Shown in pieces: positions 1-6,204 of a stretch of 16,864 nucleotides of DNA. This DNA comes from an uncultured Eubacterium sp. (GTDB taxonomy: Bacteria > Bacillota > Clostridia > Lachnospirales > Lachnospiraceae), in contig CABRZK010000017.1 of NCBI GenBank assembly GCA_902475415.1, positions 1 to 16,864 of the forward strand, read 5' to 3'. The notes beneath the pieces are model-generated. The model was not told the DNA's origin. It searched no databases and saw only the letters and a list, made by a program, of their open reading frames with translations. Position numbers and translations under genes: made by a program. Each line of letters starts with the position of its first letter. Position 1 is the first letter of the stretch.

Positions 1-828
1 CGAAGTTTCACCGCCATAATTGGAAGCCACACGATAAATAACCGTCTGCTGCACCAAAGTCAAAATCTGCATCAACAGTGCAGATACACCAACTGAAAGA
101 ACCTGTGGAAGCAGCTCTCCGTCAATGCGGATGCGCCCGATCTTTACATGAGGGCTTTTCTTCTTGAAGTACCATAAAGTAATTACTGCCTGAACGAATT
201 GGGAGAAAATCGTTGCATAAGCAGCCGCTTCAATTCCCATGCCATAGGGTTTCAAAATCGTAATAAAGATGGGATCAAGAATAATGTTCAGAATAGCTCC
301 GCTGGCAATAATGGTCATTGCCTTTTTAAGCTGCCCTTCTCCACGGATGACCATATTTGCGCTCTGGAAGAAGTTCACAAACAGCGATCCGGCAAATACG
401 ATACGCAGATACTTTTCAGCGTAGTTCAGGATGTTGTCGCTTGCTCCGGTCAGGGACAAAAGCTGGCGGGTAAATACTATACCCACAACGGTGTATATGA
501 CTGACAGCAAAAGGACCATCGCAACCAAATTTCCCATGATCTTTTTAATCGTGTTTTCATCCTTCTTGCCAATTGCACGAGACAACACCGATGCGGAACC
601 CACACCTAACATGGCCGCCGAGCCTGCATTAATCAGTGTTAATGGATACGATACCGATATGGCTCCCATCTGCACATCACCAACCATCTGGCCTACAAAG
701 ATGGAATCCATCATGTTATATAGCCCAACGACCACCATGCCGAGAACCGCAGGAATACTGAGTTCTATCATAAGCGGCCAGGGACTTTTCGTTAAAAGTT
801 TTGTTCTTGTATCAAGTGCCTGTTTCAT
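1..828 (-). CDS. MATE family multidrug/sodium antiporter, 3' end cut by the window
   Basis: Membrane efflux pump of the MATE superfamily (MepA/NorM-like). These proteins export cationic drugs or metabolites in exchange for Na+ or H+. The visible 276 residues begin MKQALDTRTKLLTKSPWPLM and contain the typical first-half features: an amphipathic N-terminus, a helix with a VGLYNMMDSIFVGQ motif, a GVGSASVLSRAIGKKD loop, and a later ILDPIFI stretch. A family member has about 450 residues, so roughly the last 40 percent lies left of the window. The ATG at 828 is chosen because AGGAGG lies 7 to 8 bases upstream. A promoter and a repeated operator-like motif lie between this start and 910. The substrate cannot be told from sequence. 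The family assignment is strong; a precise gene name is not justified. Confidence 0.93.
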   Translation of the reverse strand, partial: MKQALDTRTKLLTKSPWPLMIELSIPAVLGMVVVGLYNMMDSIFVGQMVGDVQMGAISVSYPLTLINAGSAAMLGVGSASVLSRAIGKKDENTIKKIMGNLVAMVLLLSVIYTVVGIVFTRQLLSLTGASDNILNYAEKYLRIVFAGSLFVNFFQSANMVIRGEGQLKKAMTIIASGAILNIILDPIFITILKPYGMGIEAAAYATIFSQFVQAVITLWYFKKKSPHVKIGRIRIDGELLPQVLSVGVSALLMQILTLVQQTVIYRVASNYGGETS

Positions 829-856
829 CACTTATTCCTCCTGGTCTATGTTTATT

Positions 857-874
857 AGTCATGTCTAACCAACC
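857..874 (-). promoter_or_regulatory. Operator-like motif, copy 1 (MATE leader)
   Basis: On the plus strand this reads AGTCATGTCTAACCAACC. It lies between the -10 box and the ribosome site of the MATE gene, where a repressor would act. The same 18 bases with one mismatch occur at 5831-5848, and the 14-base core recurs at 9503-9516. Inside this copy there is a dyad, TTAG-N-CATG-N-CTAA (854-867 region). A DtxR-, MarR- or TetR-type repressor encoded elsewhere is possible, but no such gene is visible here. Confidence 0.5.
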
Positions 875-880
875 ATATTA

Positions 881-908
881 AGTATATAAAATCCGGGCTT
901 CCTTGTAC
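881..908 (-). promoter_or_regulatory. Probable promoter of the MATE gene
   Basis: Reading on the minus strand, TATACT (881-886) is a good -10 box. GTACAA (903-908) sits 16 bases upstream as a poor -35. The bases around that -35, ATGGAGCGTACAA, are identical to those at the -35 of copA (5657-5669). Confidence 0.5.
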
Positions 909-948
909 GCTCCATCAGGCAGAAGTTACAATCCATTCGGCAATAAAA

Positions 949-971
949 TTCCCATACCGGGTATGGGAAGC
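949..971 (-). terminator. Palindrome after smsB: probable terminator of the cop-sms operon
   Basis: A near-perfect dyad with nine-base arms TTCCCATAC and GTATGGGAA and a three-base centre lies about 40 bases after the smsB stop. Read on the minus strand it is followed by TTTTATT, so it fits an intrinsic terminator. It also stands upstream of the MATE promoter, and its TTCCC-TAC-GGG character resembles the CsoR-like box of copA. A binding site is therefore an alternative. Confidence 0.55.
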
Positions 972-1009
972 CACAGACAACCGTGCCTCATCCCTCTGCT
1001 GATGATTGC

Positions 1010-1927
1010 TTATTTCAGGAAACCACTAATAATCTGTTCTTCTGCCTGCTGCTCTGTCAGTCCGAGAGTCATCAATTTTACAATCTGCTCCCCGGCAATC
1101 TTGCCAATCGCAGCTTCATGGATCAATGCCGCATCCGTACAGTTTGCCGCAATCTCCGGCACCGCTTGGACACTGGCCTCATCCATTATGATGGCGTCAC
1201 ACTCCGTATGGCCGCTGCACGGGGCATTGCCACTGACACGGGATATGAAAAGCTGTTTTGAACGTTCTTTTGCTACGGAACGGGAAATGATATGGGTTCC
1301 TGATCCCTCCCCATTTAGAGCTACTTCAAAGGTGCTTTTTGCACTCTGGCAGCCATGCGTCAGTAACCGTTCCGTGACCACAAGCGTTGCTCCAGCAGCT
1401 AGACCGGCAGTGGTAAGCCTCTCTGTAGAGTCCACACCCTTAATCTGCGCTGTTTCCATTTCCATGTATCCGTTTTCTGCAATATGCACGATGGTCTGAG
1501 GGTTCATGATCCGTTCCCCCATACCGTCCCCGTTGCCATAGTGTTTCTCAATATATCTCACCTTTGCACCGGGAGCAATAAAGAACCTGTGAATGCCATC
1601 ATGCTGACTGGCCTTTGTACCCCCATTGTGGATTCCGCAGCCTGCTATGATCGTCACATCGGCATTCTCTCCAATGTGAAAGTCATTATATACAGCTTCG
1701 GAAAGTCCCGACTGGCTGATGATAACGGGTATATGTACGCTTTCACCCCTGACTTCCGGTTTTACTATGATGTCAATACCCGAACCATCTTCTTTGGATA
1801 TGATATCAATGTGTTCCGTAGTTCTACGTTCCACGCTCTTTCCATTGGAACGGATATTGAAAGCTCCAGCCGGAATTTCATGCAGGCCAGCCACAGCCTC
1901 CAACAACTCCTTTTGTATCAAATCCAT
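1010..1927 (-). CDS. smsB: SmsB: minimal SufB/SufD-like Fe-S cluster assembly scaffold
   Basis: A 305-residue SufB/SufD-family protein, much shorter than the roughly 470 to 500 residues of SufB. This matches the SUF-like minimal system (SMS) of archaea and Clostridia, in which only SmsC and SmsB are present. It has the right-handed beta-helix type middle region and the family C-terminal core: TECDAIIMDEASVQAVPEI, then IHEAAIGKIAGEQI, then a helical LMTLGL...EQIISGFL end. Cys243 followed by His270-Glu271 has nearly the spacing of E. coli SufB Cys405 and His433-Glu434, proposed as cluster ligands. The ATG at 1927 follows a GGAAAGGAAGGG ribosome site, and only three bases separate it from the smsC stop, so the two genes are co-translated. 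It should bind SmsC in the cytoplasm and assemble clusters there. The SufB-type assignment is firm; the SMS name is an inference from size and pairing. Confidence 0.88.
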   Translation of the reverse strand: MDLIQKELLEAVAGLHEIPAGAFNIRSNGKSVERRTTEHIDIISKEDGSGIDIIVKPEVRGESVHIPVIISQSGLSEAVYNDFHIGENADVTIIAGCGIHNGGTKASQHDGIHRFFIAPGAKVRYIEKHYGNGDGMGERIMNPQTIVHIAENGYMEMETAQIKGVDSTERLTTAGLAAGATLVVTERLLTHGCQSAKSTFEVALNGEGSGTHIISRSVAKERSKQLFISRVSGNAPCSGHTECDAIIMDEASVQAVPEIAANCTDAALIHEAAIGKIAGEQIVKLMTLGLTEQQAEEQIISGFLK

Positions 1928-1930
1928 TTC

Positions 1931-2665
1931 TTATCCCTTCCTTTCCTGATAGAATCGGCAGCCACCCATATCGGAGCTGTTCAAAAGTTCCGGCAGCACC
2001 TTGTCACGTTCTCCCTGGCGCACGATCCGGCCATCGGCTACCACCAGAACCACATCGGCAATGTTTAAAATGCGCTCCTGATGGGAGATGATCAGAATGG
2101 AACCATGCAGCCTGCGCTTCATCCCTTCAAAAACCTGCACCAGATTTTGAAAACTCCACAGGTCAATCCCCGCCTCCGGTTCATCAAAAATAGACAACGG
2201 AGCTGACCTTGCCAGACTGGTTGCAATTTCGATCCGTTTCAGCTCACCTCCTGACAGGCTGCTATTTACCTCCCGGTGAATATAATCCCTGGCACACAGG
2301 CCAACTTCGGAGAGGTACTCACACGCCTGCGAAACGGTCAAATCATGGCCGACCGATATTCGTATCAGGTCAAGAACGGTAATGCCTTTGAAGCGCACCG
2401 GCTGCTGAAAGGCAAAGCTGATTCCTTTCTGCGCCCTCTCCGTAATTCCCATATGTGTGATGTCCTCCCCATTTAACAGGATTTGTCCGGACGTAGGCTG
2501 TTCGATTCCAGCAATGATCTTTGCCAGGGTGGACTTCCCGCCACCATTGGGGCCAGTTACCGCAATAAAGCAGTCATCCGGCAGCGATAAATTGATTTGT
2601 TGTAAAATCTCCTTTGAACCGGAATCCCCGGAAACCTCAAAAGAGATGTTCTTTAGTTCCAGCAT
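1931..2665 (-). CDS. smsC: SmsC: SufC-like ATPase of minimal Fe-S assembly system
   Basis: A soluble ABC-type ATPase of 244 residues, close to the size of SufC. Walker A is GPNGGGKST (38-46), the signature is LSGGE (137-141), Walker B plus D-loop is SIFDEPEAGID (158-168), and the switch histidine is His195 in IISHQE. DEPEAGID, rather than the DEPTSGLD common in exporters, and the absence of a membrane partner point to the SufC/SmsC group. It should power assembly by the SmsB scaffold encoded three bases downstream. The ATG at 2665 follows TGGAGGAAAT; the longer reading frame upstream runs through a hairpin and lacks a ribosome site. Its position after copA and csoR suggests repair of copper-damaged Fe-S clusters, which is an inference. 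Confidence 0.9.
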   Translation of the reverse strand: MLELKNISFEVSGDSGSKEILQQINLSLPDDCFIAVTGPNGGGKSTLAKIIAGIEQPTSGQILLNGEDITHMGITERAQKGISFAFQQPVRFKGITVLDLIRISVGHDLTVSQACEYLSEVGLCARDYIHREVNSSLSGGELKRIEIATSLARSAPLSIFDEPEAGIDLWSFQNLVQVFEGMKRRLHGSILIISHQERILNIADVVLVVADGRIVRQGERDKVLPELLNSSDMGGCRFYQERKG

Positions 2666-2676
2666 ATTTCCTCCAT

Positions 2677-2716
2677 AAAAAGGGCGGCACAGCCCATCTG
2701 TGAACCGCACCGCCCT
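2677..2716 (-). terminator. Terminator-like hairpin between csoR and smsC
   Basis: On the minus strand AGGGCGG (2710-2716) pairs with CCGCCCT (2681-2687), with an inner CACAG/CTGTG helix, and is followed at once by TTTT. It lies in the 56 bases between csoR and smsC, ending just before the smsC ribosome site. It could reduce read-through so that smsCB is made at a lower level than copA-csoR, or mark a transcript end. Confidence 0.65.
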
Positions 2717-2721
2717 GAAAA

Positions 2722-2985
2722 TCATTGATTCATTTTCTCCAAAAGCTGAAGCGCTTCCTCCAGTTTTGGATTTTCAACATCGGTCTGCAGGGCCTCCCTG
2801 ACACAGTTTCGGATATGAGCCTGTAAAATCTGTTGATTGGCACTTCGCAGTAAAGCCTGTGTTGCCTGGAGCTGATTGGATATATCCACACAATACCGAT
2901 CTGATTCAATCATCTGCAGGATACCATCAATCTGCCCTCTGGCAATCTTGAGTTTATGGGTAATATCACCTTTCTTTGCTTTCAT
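2722..2985 (-). CDS. csoR: CsoR-family copper-sensing repressor
   Basis: An all-helical DUF156 (CsoR/FrmR/RcnR) regulator of 87 residues. It starts MKAKKGDITHKLKIARGQIDGIL, the usual first helix. Cys32, His57 and Cys61 keep exactly the spacing of the Cu+ ligands Cys36, His61 and Cys65 of Mycobacterium CsoR, so copper(I) is the likely effector rather than formaldehyde or persulfide. In this family the metal-free protein binds a GC-rich dyad and copper releases it. A matching dyad lies at 5604-5627 in the copA leader. The gene follows copA after 11 bases; its ribosome site is weak (GGGCGG), so translational coupling to copA is likely. It probably represses its own operon. Confidence 0.92.
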   Translation of the reverse strand: MKAKKGDITHKLKIARGQIDGILQMIESDRYCVDISNQLQATQALLRSANQQILQAHIRNCVREALQTDVENPKLEEALQLLEKMNQ

Positions 2986-2996
2986 AGGCCGCCCGC

Positions 2997-3206
2997 TTAC
3001 TGAATGCTTACAAGCTGATAACCCGCATCCTCAATCGCTGTTTTCAGCACATCATCCGGTACGTCCTGGCTCATCTGTACCTGGGCCGACTTGCTCTCCA
3101 GATGAACTGCCACATCCTTGATGCCCTGGATTTCCCGCAGTGCCTTATCTACGTGCTTTACACAGTTCATGCAAACCATACCTTCAATATTCAATACTTT
3201 TTCCAT
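2997..3206 (-). CDS. Possible internal start giving a free CopZ-like copper chaperone
   Basis: Within copA and in the same frame, AAAGGAG (3215-3221) stands eight bases before an ATG at 3206. Initiation there would give a 69-residue protein that is a complete HMA/CopZ domain: MEKVLNIEGMVCMNCVKHVD at the start, metal site Met-x-Cys-x-x-Cys, and a normal beta-alpha-beta-beta-alpha-beta length. Such a chaperone carries Cu+ in the cytosol and hands it to CopA or CsoR. The preceding linker (residues about 765-792 of CopA) is polar and of low complexity, like a translated former intergenic spacer. The ribosome site and ATG are seen directly; use of this start is an inference. Confidence 0.45.
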   Translation of the reverse strand: MEKVLNIEGMVCMNCVKHVDKALREIQGIKDVAVHLESKSAQVQMSQDVPDDVLKTAIEDAGYQLVSIQ

Positions 3207-5582
3207 TTGAATCGCTCCTTTGCTTTCATTTATGATAGTTGTCTGTTCATACACACGGTCCGCAGCCGGTTCCGCATGGGATGTGTGTTTTGCTTTAAAC
3301 CATCTAAGCCTCAACGCATTTGATACTACAAACACGGAACTGAAGCTCATGGCAAACGCCCCGATCATCGGGTTCAGTTTCAAATCAAACGGCAGATAGA
3401 ACAAGCCTGCCGCCACCGGAATACCAATGATGTTATAAATAAACGCCCAGAACAGGTTCTGCTTGATATTGCGGATGACTGCCTTACTAAGCTGGATCGC
3501 TGTGGACACATCCAGCAGGTCACTTTTCATCAGAACAATATCTGCTGACTCAATCGCCACATCGGTTCCGGCTCCAATGGCAATGCCTACATCTGCCCTG
3601 GCAAGCGCCGGGGCATCGTTGATGCCATCGCCCACCATCGCTACTTTCTTACCACTATCCTGCAAACGCCGGATTTCCTTTTCCTTGTCCTGCGGGAATA
3701 CCTCTGCCACAACACGGTCCACGCCAACCTGACGCCGGATCGCTTCTGCTGTTTTCGCATTATCTCCGGTCAGCATGACCACCTCAATGCCCATAGCAGA
3801 CAATTCCTGTACTGCCTGCTTGCTGGTAGGCTTTACAACGTCAGCTACGGCAATCACACCGATAAGCTGATCACCACGGGCAAAGAACAGCGGTGTTTTT
3901 CCGTCAACGGCCAGTTGTTCTCCCATTTGCAGGAGTGCGCCGCCGTTAATACCGTTCGCTGCTATCAAACGTCTGTTTCCGGCAAGGCAGAGTTCATTCT
4001 CAATCTTACCCACAATGCCCTGACCTGGAATCTGTTTAAAATCTTCTACTGGCAGGAAGGAAAGTCTTTCATTTTCTGCTTCTGCCACAATCGCATCTGC
4101 CAATGGATGCTCAGACAGTTTTTCCAGGGAAGCCGCAACCTGCAGCAGTTCCCTCTGCCCGATGTCATCTTTGCATAGAAAATTTGTGACCACTGGCGTA
4201 CCCTGCGTAATGGTTCCAGTCTTATCAAGAACCACCGTATGAATGCTATGGGCAGTTTCCAATGCTTCTGCTGACTTGATCAGAATACCGTTTGTCGCAC
4301 CCTTTCCGGTTCCGACCATGATCGCCGTTGGTGTTGCAAGCCCCAATGCACAAGGGCAGGAAATAACCAGAATAGAAATGCCAATGGAAAGGGCAAATTC
4401 AAACCCATACCCCAACAGCAGCCATACGACAACGGCAATCAATGCAATGCTGATTACCACTGGTACAAACACACCGCTGACTTTATCCGCCATTTTTGCA
4501 ATCGGCGCTTTGGAGCTGGTCGCTTCATCCACCAGACGGACAATCTGCGACAATGTGGTATCGTCACCCACTTTGGTCGCCTGCATCTTAAAATAGCCGG
4601 ACTTATTCATGGTAGCCCCGATGACGTTATCTCCGATATGCTTTTCTACCGGAATGCTTTCACCCGTCAGTGCGGACTCATCAACAGAAGAAAATCCTTC
4701 AATGACAATGCCATCCACTGGCACAGACTCTCCCGCTTTCACGATCAGTGTTTCCCCGGCCTGCACTTCCTCCACCGGAACGGTAAACTCCTGTCCGTCA
4801 CGCTCTACAGTTGCAGTCTTAGGAGCCAGGTTCATCAACTTGGTAATCGCATCTGAGGTTTTCCCTTTTGCACGGGCTTCCAGGGTTTTCCCTAACGTAA
4901 TCAGCGTCAGGATCATGCCTGCGGATTCAAAATACAAATCCATCATAAAGCTATGGACAGTCGCCATATCACCATGACCGAAGCCAATGCCGATTTTGTA
5001 AATGGCATAAATACCATAGACGATGGCTGCACTGGAACCTATCGCAATCAGTGAGTCCATGTTGGGAGAACCGTGGAACAGCGTCTTAAAGCCCATCCGG
5101 TAGTATTTGAAATTGATGAACACCACCGGAATCAAAAGCAGAAACTGTGTAAACGCAAAGCTCATGGCATTTTCCATCCCCAGCAGGAAACCGGGGAGGG
5201 GCCATCCCATCATGTGGCCCATTGATATATAAAACAGCGATATAGTAAACAGGGCAGAAAGCAGCAACCGCTGTTTCATCTGCTTATATTCTGCCTGTGC
5301 CGTACTGGTTTCCGGATTTTGAGTCCGGCCTGCGGCACTGCTTTTGTTCTGGACATTTGCAGCCGTTTTGGGGAATGCCCCATATCCGGCTTTTTCAACA
5401 GCCTGGATAATCCCTGCTGTATCCAGAACGGATTCATCATAAGAAGCAACCATGCTGTTCTTTAACAGGTTGACAGACACTTCTTTGATGCCGGGCAGCT
5501 TGCCTACACTCTTCTCAATCCTGGCAGAGCAGGCAGAGCAGGTCATACCCGTAATGTCAAATTGCTCCTTTTGCAATTTCAT
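2997..5582 (-). CDS. copA: Copper-exporting P1B-1 ATPase fused to a C-terminal CopZ-like domain
   Basis: Cu+ efflux ATPase of 861 residues in the inner membrane. Domains in order: an N-terminal HMA domain with GMTCSAC (Cys15, Cys18); the first membrane helices; an actuator domain with TGES (306-309); the CPC ion site (about 409-411) in ISCPCALGLATP; the phosphorylation loop DKTGT (Asp453); an SEHPLAD nucleotide-site motif; GDGINDAP; then YN and MSFSS in the last two helices, the pattern of Cu+ pumps. A linker of about 30 residues leads into a complete second HMA domain at residues 793-861 with GMVCMNC. C-terminal HMA fusion is unusual, since CopZ is normally separate. The ATG at 5582 is chosen because the protein then begins like other CopA (MKLQKEQFDITGM). 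Its ribosome site AAGAAGGG abuts the ATG. An in-frame ATG at 5690 lies above the promoter and CsoR-like box and is unlikely. First gene of the cop-sms operon. Confidence 0.93.
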   Translation of the reverse strand: MKLQKEQFDITGMTCSACSARIEKSVGKLPGIKEVSVNLLKNSMVASYDESVLDTAGIIQAVEKAGYGAFPKTAANVQNKSSAAGRTQNPETSTAQAEYKQMKQRLLLSALFTISLFYISMGHMMGWPLPGFLLGMENAMSFAFTQFLLLIPVVFINFKYYRMGFKTLFHGSPNMDSLIAIGSSAAIVYGIYAIYKIGIGFGHGDMATVHSFMMDLYFESAGMILTLITLGKTLEARAKGKTSDAITKLMNLAPKTATVERDGQEFTVPVEEVQAGETLIVKAGESVPVDGIVIEGFSSVDESALTGESIPVEKHIGDNVIGATMNKSGYFKMQATKVGDDTTLSQIVRLVDEATSSKAPIAKMADKVSGVFVPVVISIALIAVVVWLLLGYGFEFALSIGISILVISCPCALGLATPTAIMVGTGKGATNGILIKSAEALETAHSIHTVVLDKTGTITQGTPVVTNFLCKDDIGQRELLQVAASLEKLSEHPLADAIVAEAENERLSFLPVEDFKQIPGQGIVGKIENELCLAGNRRLIAANGINGGALLQMGEQLAVDGKTPLFFARGDQLIGVIAVADVVKPTSKQAVQELSAMGIEVVMLTGDNAKTAEAIRRQVGVDRVVAEVFPQDKEKEIRRLQDSGKKVAMVGDGINDAPALARADVGIAIGAGTDVAIESADIVLMKSDLLDVSTAIQLSKAVIRNIKQNLFWAFIYNIIGIPVAAGLFYLPFDLKLNPMIGAFAMSFSSVFVVSNALRLRWFKAKHTSHAEPAADRVYEQTTIINESKGAIQMEKVLNIEGMVCMNCVKHVDKALREIQGIKDVAVHLESKSAQVQMSQDVPDDVLKTAIEDAGYQLVSIQ

Positions 5583-5603
5583 CCCTTCTTTCTTGTTATG
5601 ATT

Positions 5604-5627
5604 GGGTACCCGTCCCCCGTAGGGAAC
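5604..5627 (-). promoter_or_regulatory. CsoR-like operator of the cop-sms operon
   Basis: Read on the minus strand the core is TTCCCTACGGGGGACGGGTA. It is GC-rich in an AT-richer leader, has outer TNCCC/GGGNA arms, and closely resembles the CsoR box of Bacillus copZA as I remember it (TACCCTACGGGGGTATGG). It begins about seven bases after the -10 box, over the transcription start, where a repressor would block. A csoR gene is in the operon. Confidence 0.7.
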
Positions 5628-5633
5628 GCAATC

Positions 5634-5662
5634 ATTATAAACAGGCCTTCCCGGTTTTGTAC
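5634..5662 (-). promoter_or_regulatory. Promoter of copA-csoR-smsCB
   Basis: The -10 box is a perfect TATAAT (5634-5639). GTACAA (5657-5662) is at the 17-base spacing and is a poor -35. The -35 region is shared with the MATE promoter as an identical 13-mer. The start would fall near 5627, at the edge of the CsoR-like box. Confidence 0.65.
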
Positions 5663-5765
5663 GCTCCATAAAGGAGCATTTTTTATCCAAAAAGAAAATG
5701 ATTTTTCACGGCAAATCCAATCAGCAGGTTTTCCAATCCAAAGGGCAGAACCGTTCCCAAAACCG

Positions 5766-5794
5766 TTGACTTTAAAGGGTTTCGTGAATATACT
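5766..5794 (+). promoter_or_regulatory. Promoter of the HMA peptide / zinc-type ATPase operon
   Basis: TTGACT (5766-5771) and TATACT (5789-5794) are 17 bases apart, a near-consensus sigma-A promoter. Transcription would start near 5801, directly at the large dyad described next. It is divergent from the copA promoter, 100 bases away. Confidence 0.75.
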
Positions 5795-5801
5795 GACGGC
5801 A

Positions 5802-5831
5802 TGAACGATTAAACAATCTTTTAATTGTTCA
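5802..5831 (+). promoter_or_regulatory. Operator dyad, probably ArsR/SmtB-type
   Basis: TGAACGATTAAA (5802-5813) and TTTAATTGTTCA (5820-5831) are inverted repeats matching at 11 of 12 positions around a six-base centre. TGAAC/GTTCA ends on an AT-rich core resemble SmtB/CzrA operators. The dyad starts at the predicted +1, so a bound repressor would block the promoter. The two ArsR-family genes at 8132-8900 are the obvious candidates. Confidence 0.65.
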
Positions 5832-5848
5832 GTCATGTCAAACCAACC
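5831..5848 (+). promoter_or_regulatory. Operator-like motif, copy 2 (zinc operon leader)
   Basis: AGTCATGTCAAACCAACC, one mismatch from the copy at 857-874. It directly adjoins the ArsR-type dyad, sharing one base, and lies 30 bases before the start codon of the HMA peptide. Its orientation relative to its gene is opposite to that of the other two copies. Confidence 0.5.
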
Positions 5849-5878
5849 AAATATCAAAAAAGAAAGGGGGCTGTCTCC

Positions 5879-6097
5879 ATGAAAAAGACCATTAAACTGA
5901 TCGACCTTGACTGCGGACACTGTGCTGACAAAATCCAGAACGCCGTAAAGAAGATTGACGGCGTCACTAATGTATCCGTCAACTTCCTGGGCCAGAAGAT
6001 GGTACTGGAAGCGCCGGACGACAGATTTGATGCTGTCCTGGCCGAAGCAAAGGCGCTGATTAAGAAGATCGAGCCGGATGTGACCGTCAAGGCGTAA
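5879..6097 (+). CDS. Stand-alone heavy-metal-associated (HMA) domain protein
   Basis: A 72-residue protein that is a single HMA fold. It begins MKKTIKLIDLDCGHCADKIQ, with the metal-binding Cys-Gly-His-Cys pair at residues 12 to 15 preceded by Asp, a pattern like the N-terminal domains of ZntA-type zinc/cadmium pumps (DCxxC). The rest has the usual Val-rich strands and a short second helix. It precedes a P-type ATPase that lacks any N-terminal HMA domain, so it probably works as the detached metal-binding domain or chaperone of that pump. AAAGGGGG stands nine bases before the ATG at 5879; an earlier in-frame ATG at 5825 lies inside the operator and is rejected. Expected in the cytoplasm, binding Zn2+, Cd2+ or Pb2+. 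Confidence 0.88.
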   Translation: MKKTIKLIDLDCGHCADKIQNAVKKIDGVTNVSVNFLGQKMVLEAPDDRFDAVLAEAKALIKKIEPDVTVKA

Positions 6098-6108
6098 AGA
6101 AAAGCTGG

Positions 6109-6143
6109 ACACCGGCTGCCGTTTCCTGGTAGCCGGTGTTTTT
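6109..6143 (+). terminator. Intrinsic-terminator-like hairpin between HMA gene and ATPase
   Basis: ACACCGGCTGCC (6109-6120) pairs with GGTAGCCGGTGT (6128-6139) over 12 base pairs with one G-U, seven-base loop, followed by five T. It stands 11 bases after the HMA stop and probably lets only part of the transcripts continue into the ATPase gene. Confidence 0.7.
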
Positions 6144-6153
6144 ACATCAAGAC

Positions 6154-6184
6154 GCAGGAAAAGTTCAAATACCGCTTTTCCTGC
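6154..6184 (+). repeat. Second hairpin directly before the ATPase ribosome site
   Basis: GCAGGAAAAG (6154-6163) and CTTTTCCTGC (6175-6184) form a perfect ten-pair stem with an 11-base loop. It has no T tract and ends a few bases before AAAGGAG of the ATPase gene. It may stabilise the 5' end of a processed transcript or modulate initiation. Confidence 0.6.
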
Positions 6185-6204
6185 TATGAAAGGAGATATA
6201 AATT

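Noticed and set aside
1484..2068. Long plus-strand open frames opposite smsB
   Set aside because: Antisense shadows of smsB and smsC; no start signal or domain.
5663..5684. Hairpin GCTCC-ATAAA-GGAGC followed by six T on the plus strand
   Set aside because: The stem has only five pairs, no gene ends before it, and it coincides with the copA -35 region.
5583..5690. N-terminal extension of CopA from ATG 5690
   Set aside because: It would include the -10 box and the CsoR-like box; CopA homologues begin near MKLQKEQF.
5579..6112. Open frame of 177 codons on the minus strand over the zinc operon promoter
   Set aside because: It runs antisense through the HMA gene and across both promoters, has no ribosome site and no recognisable domain.
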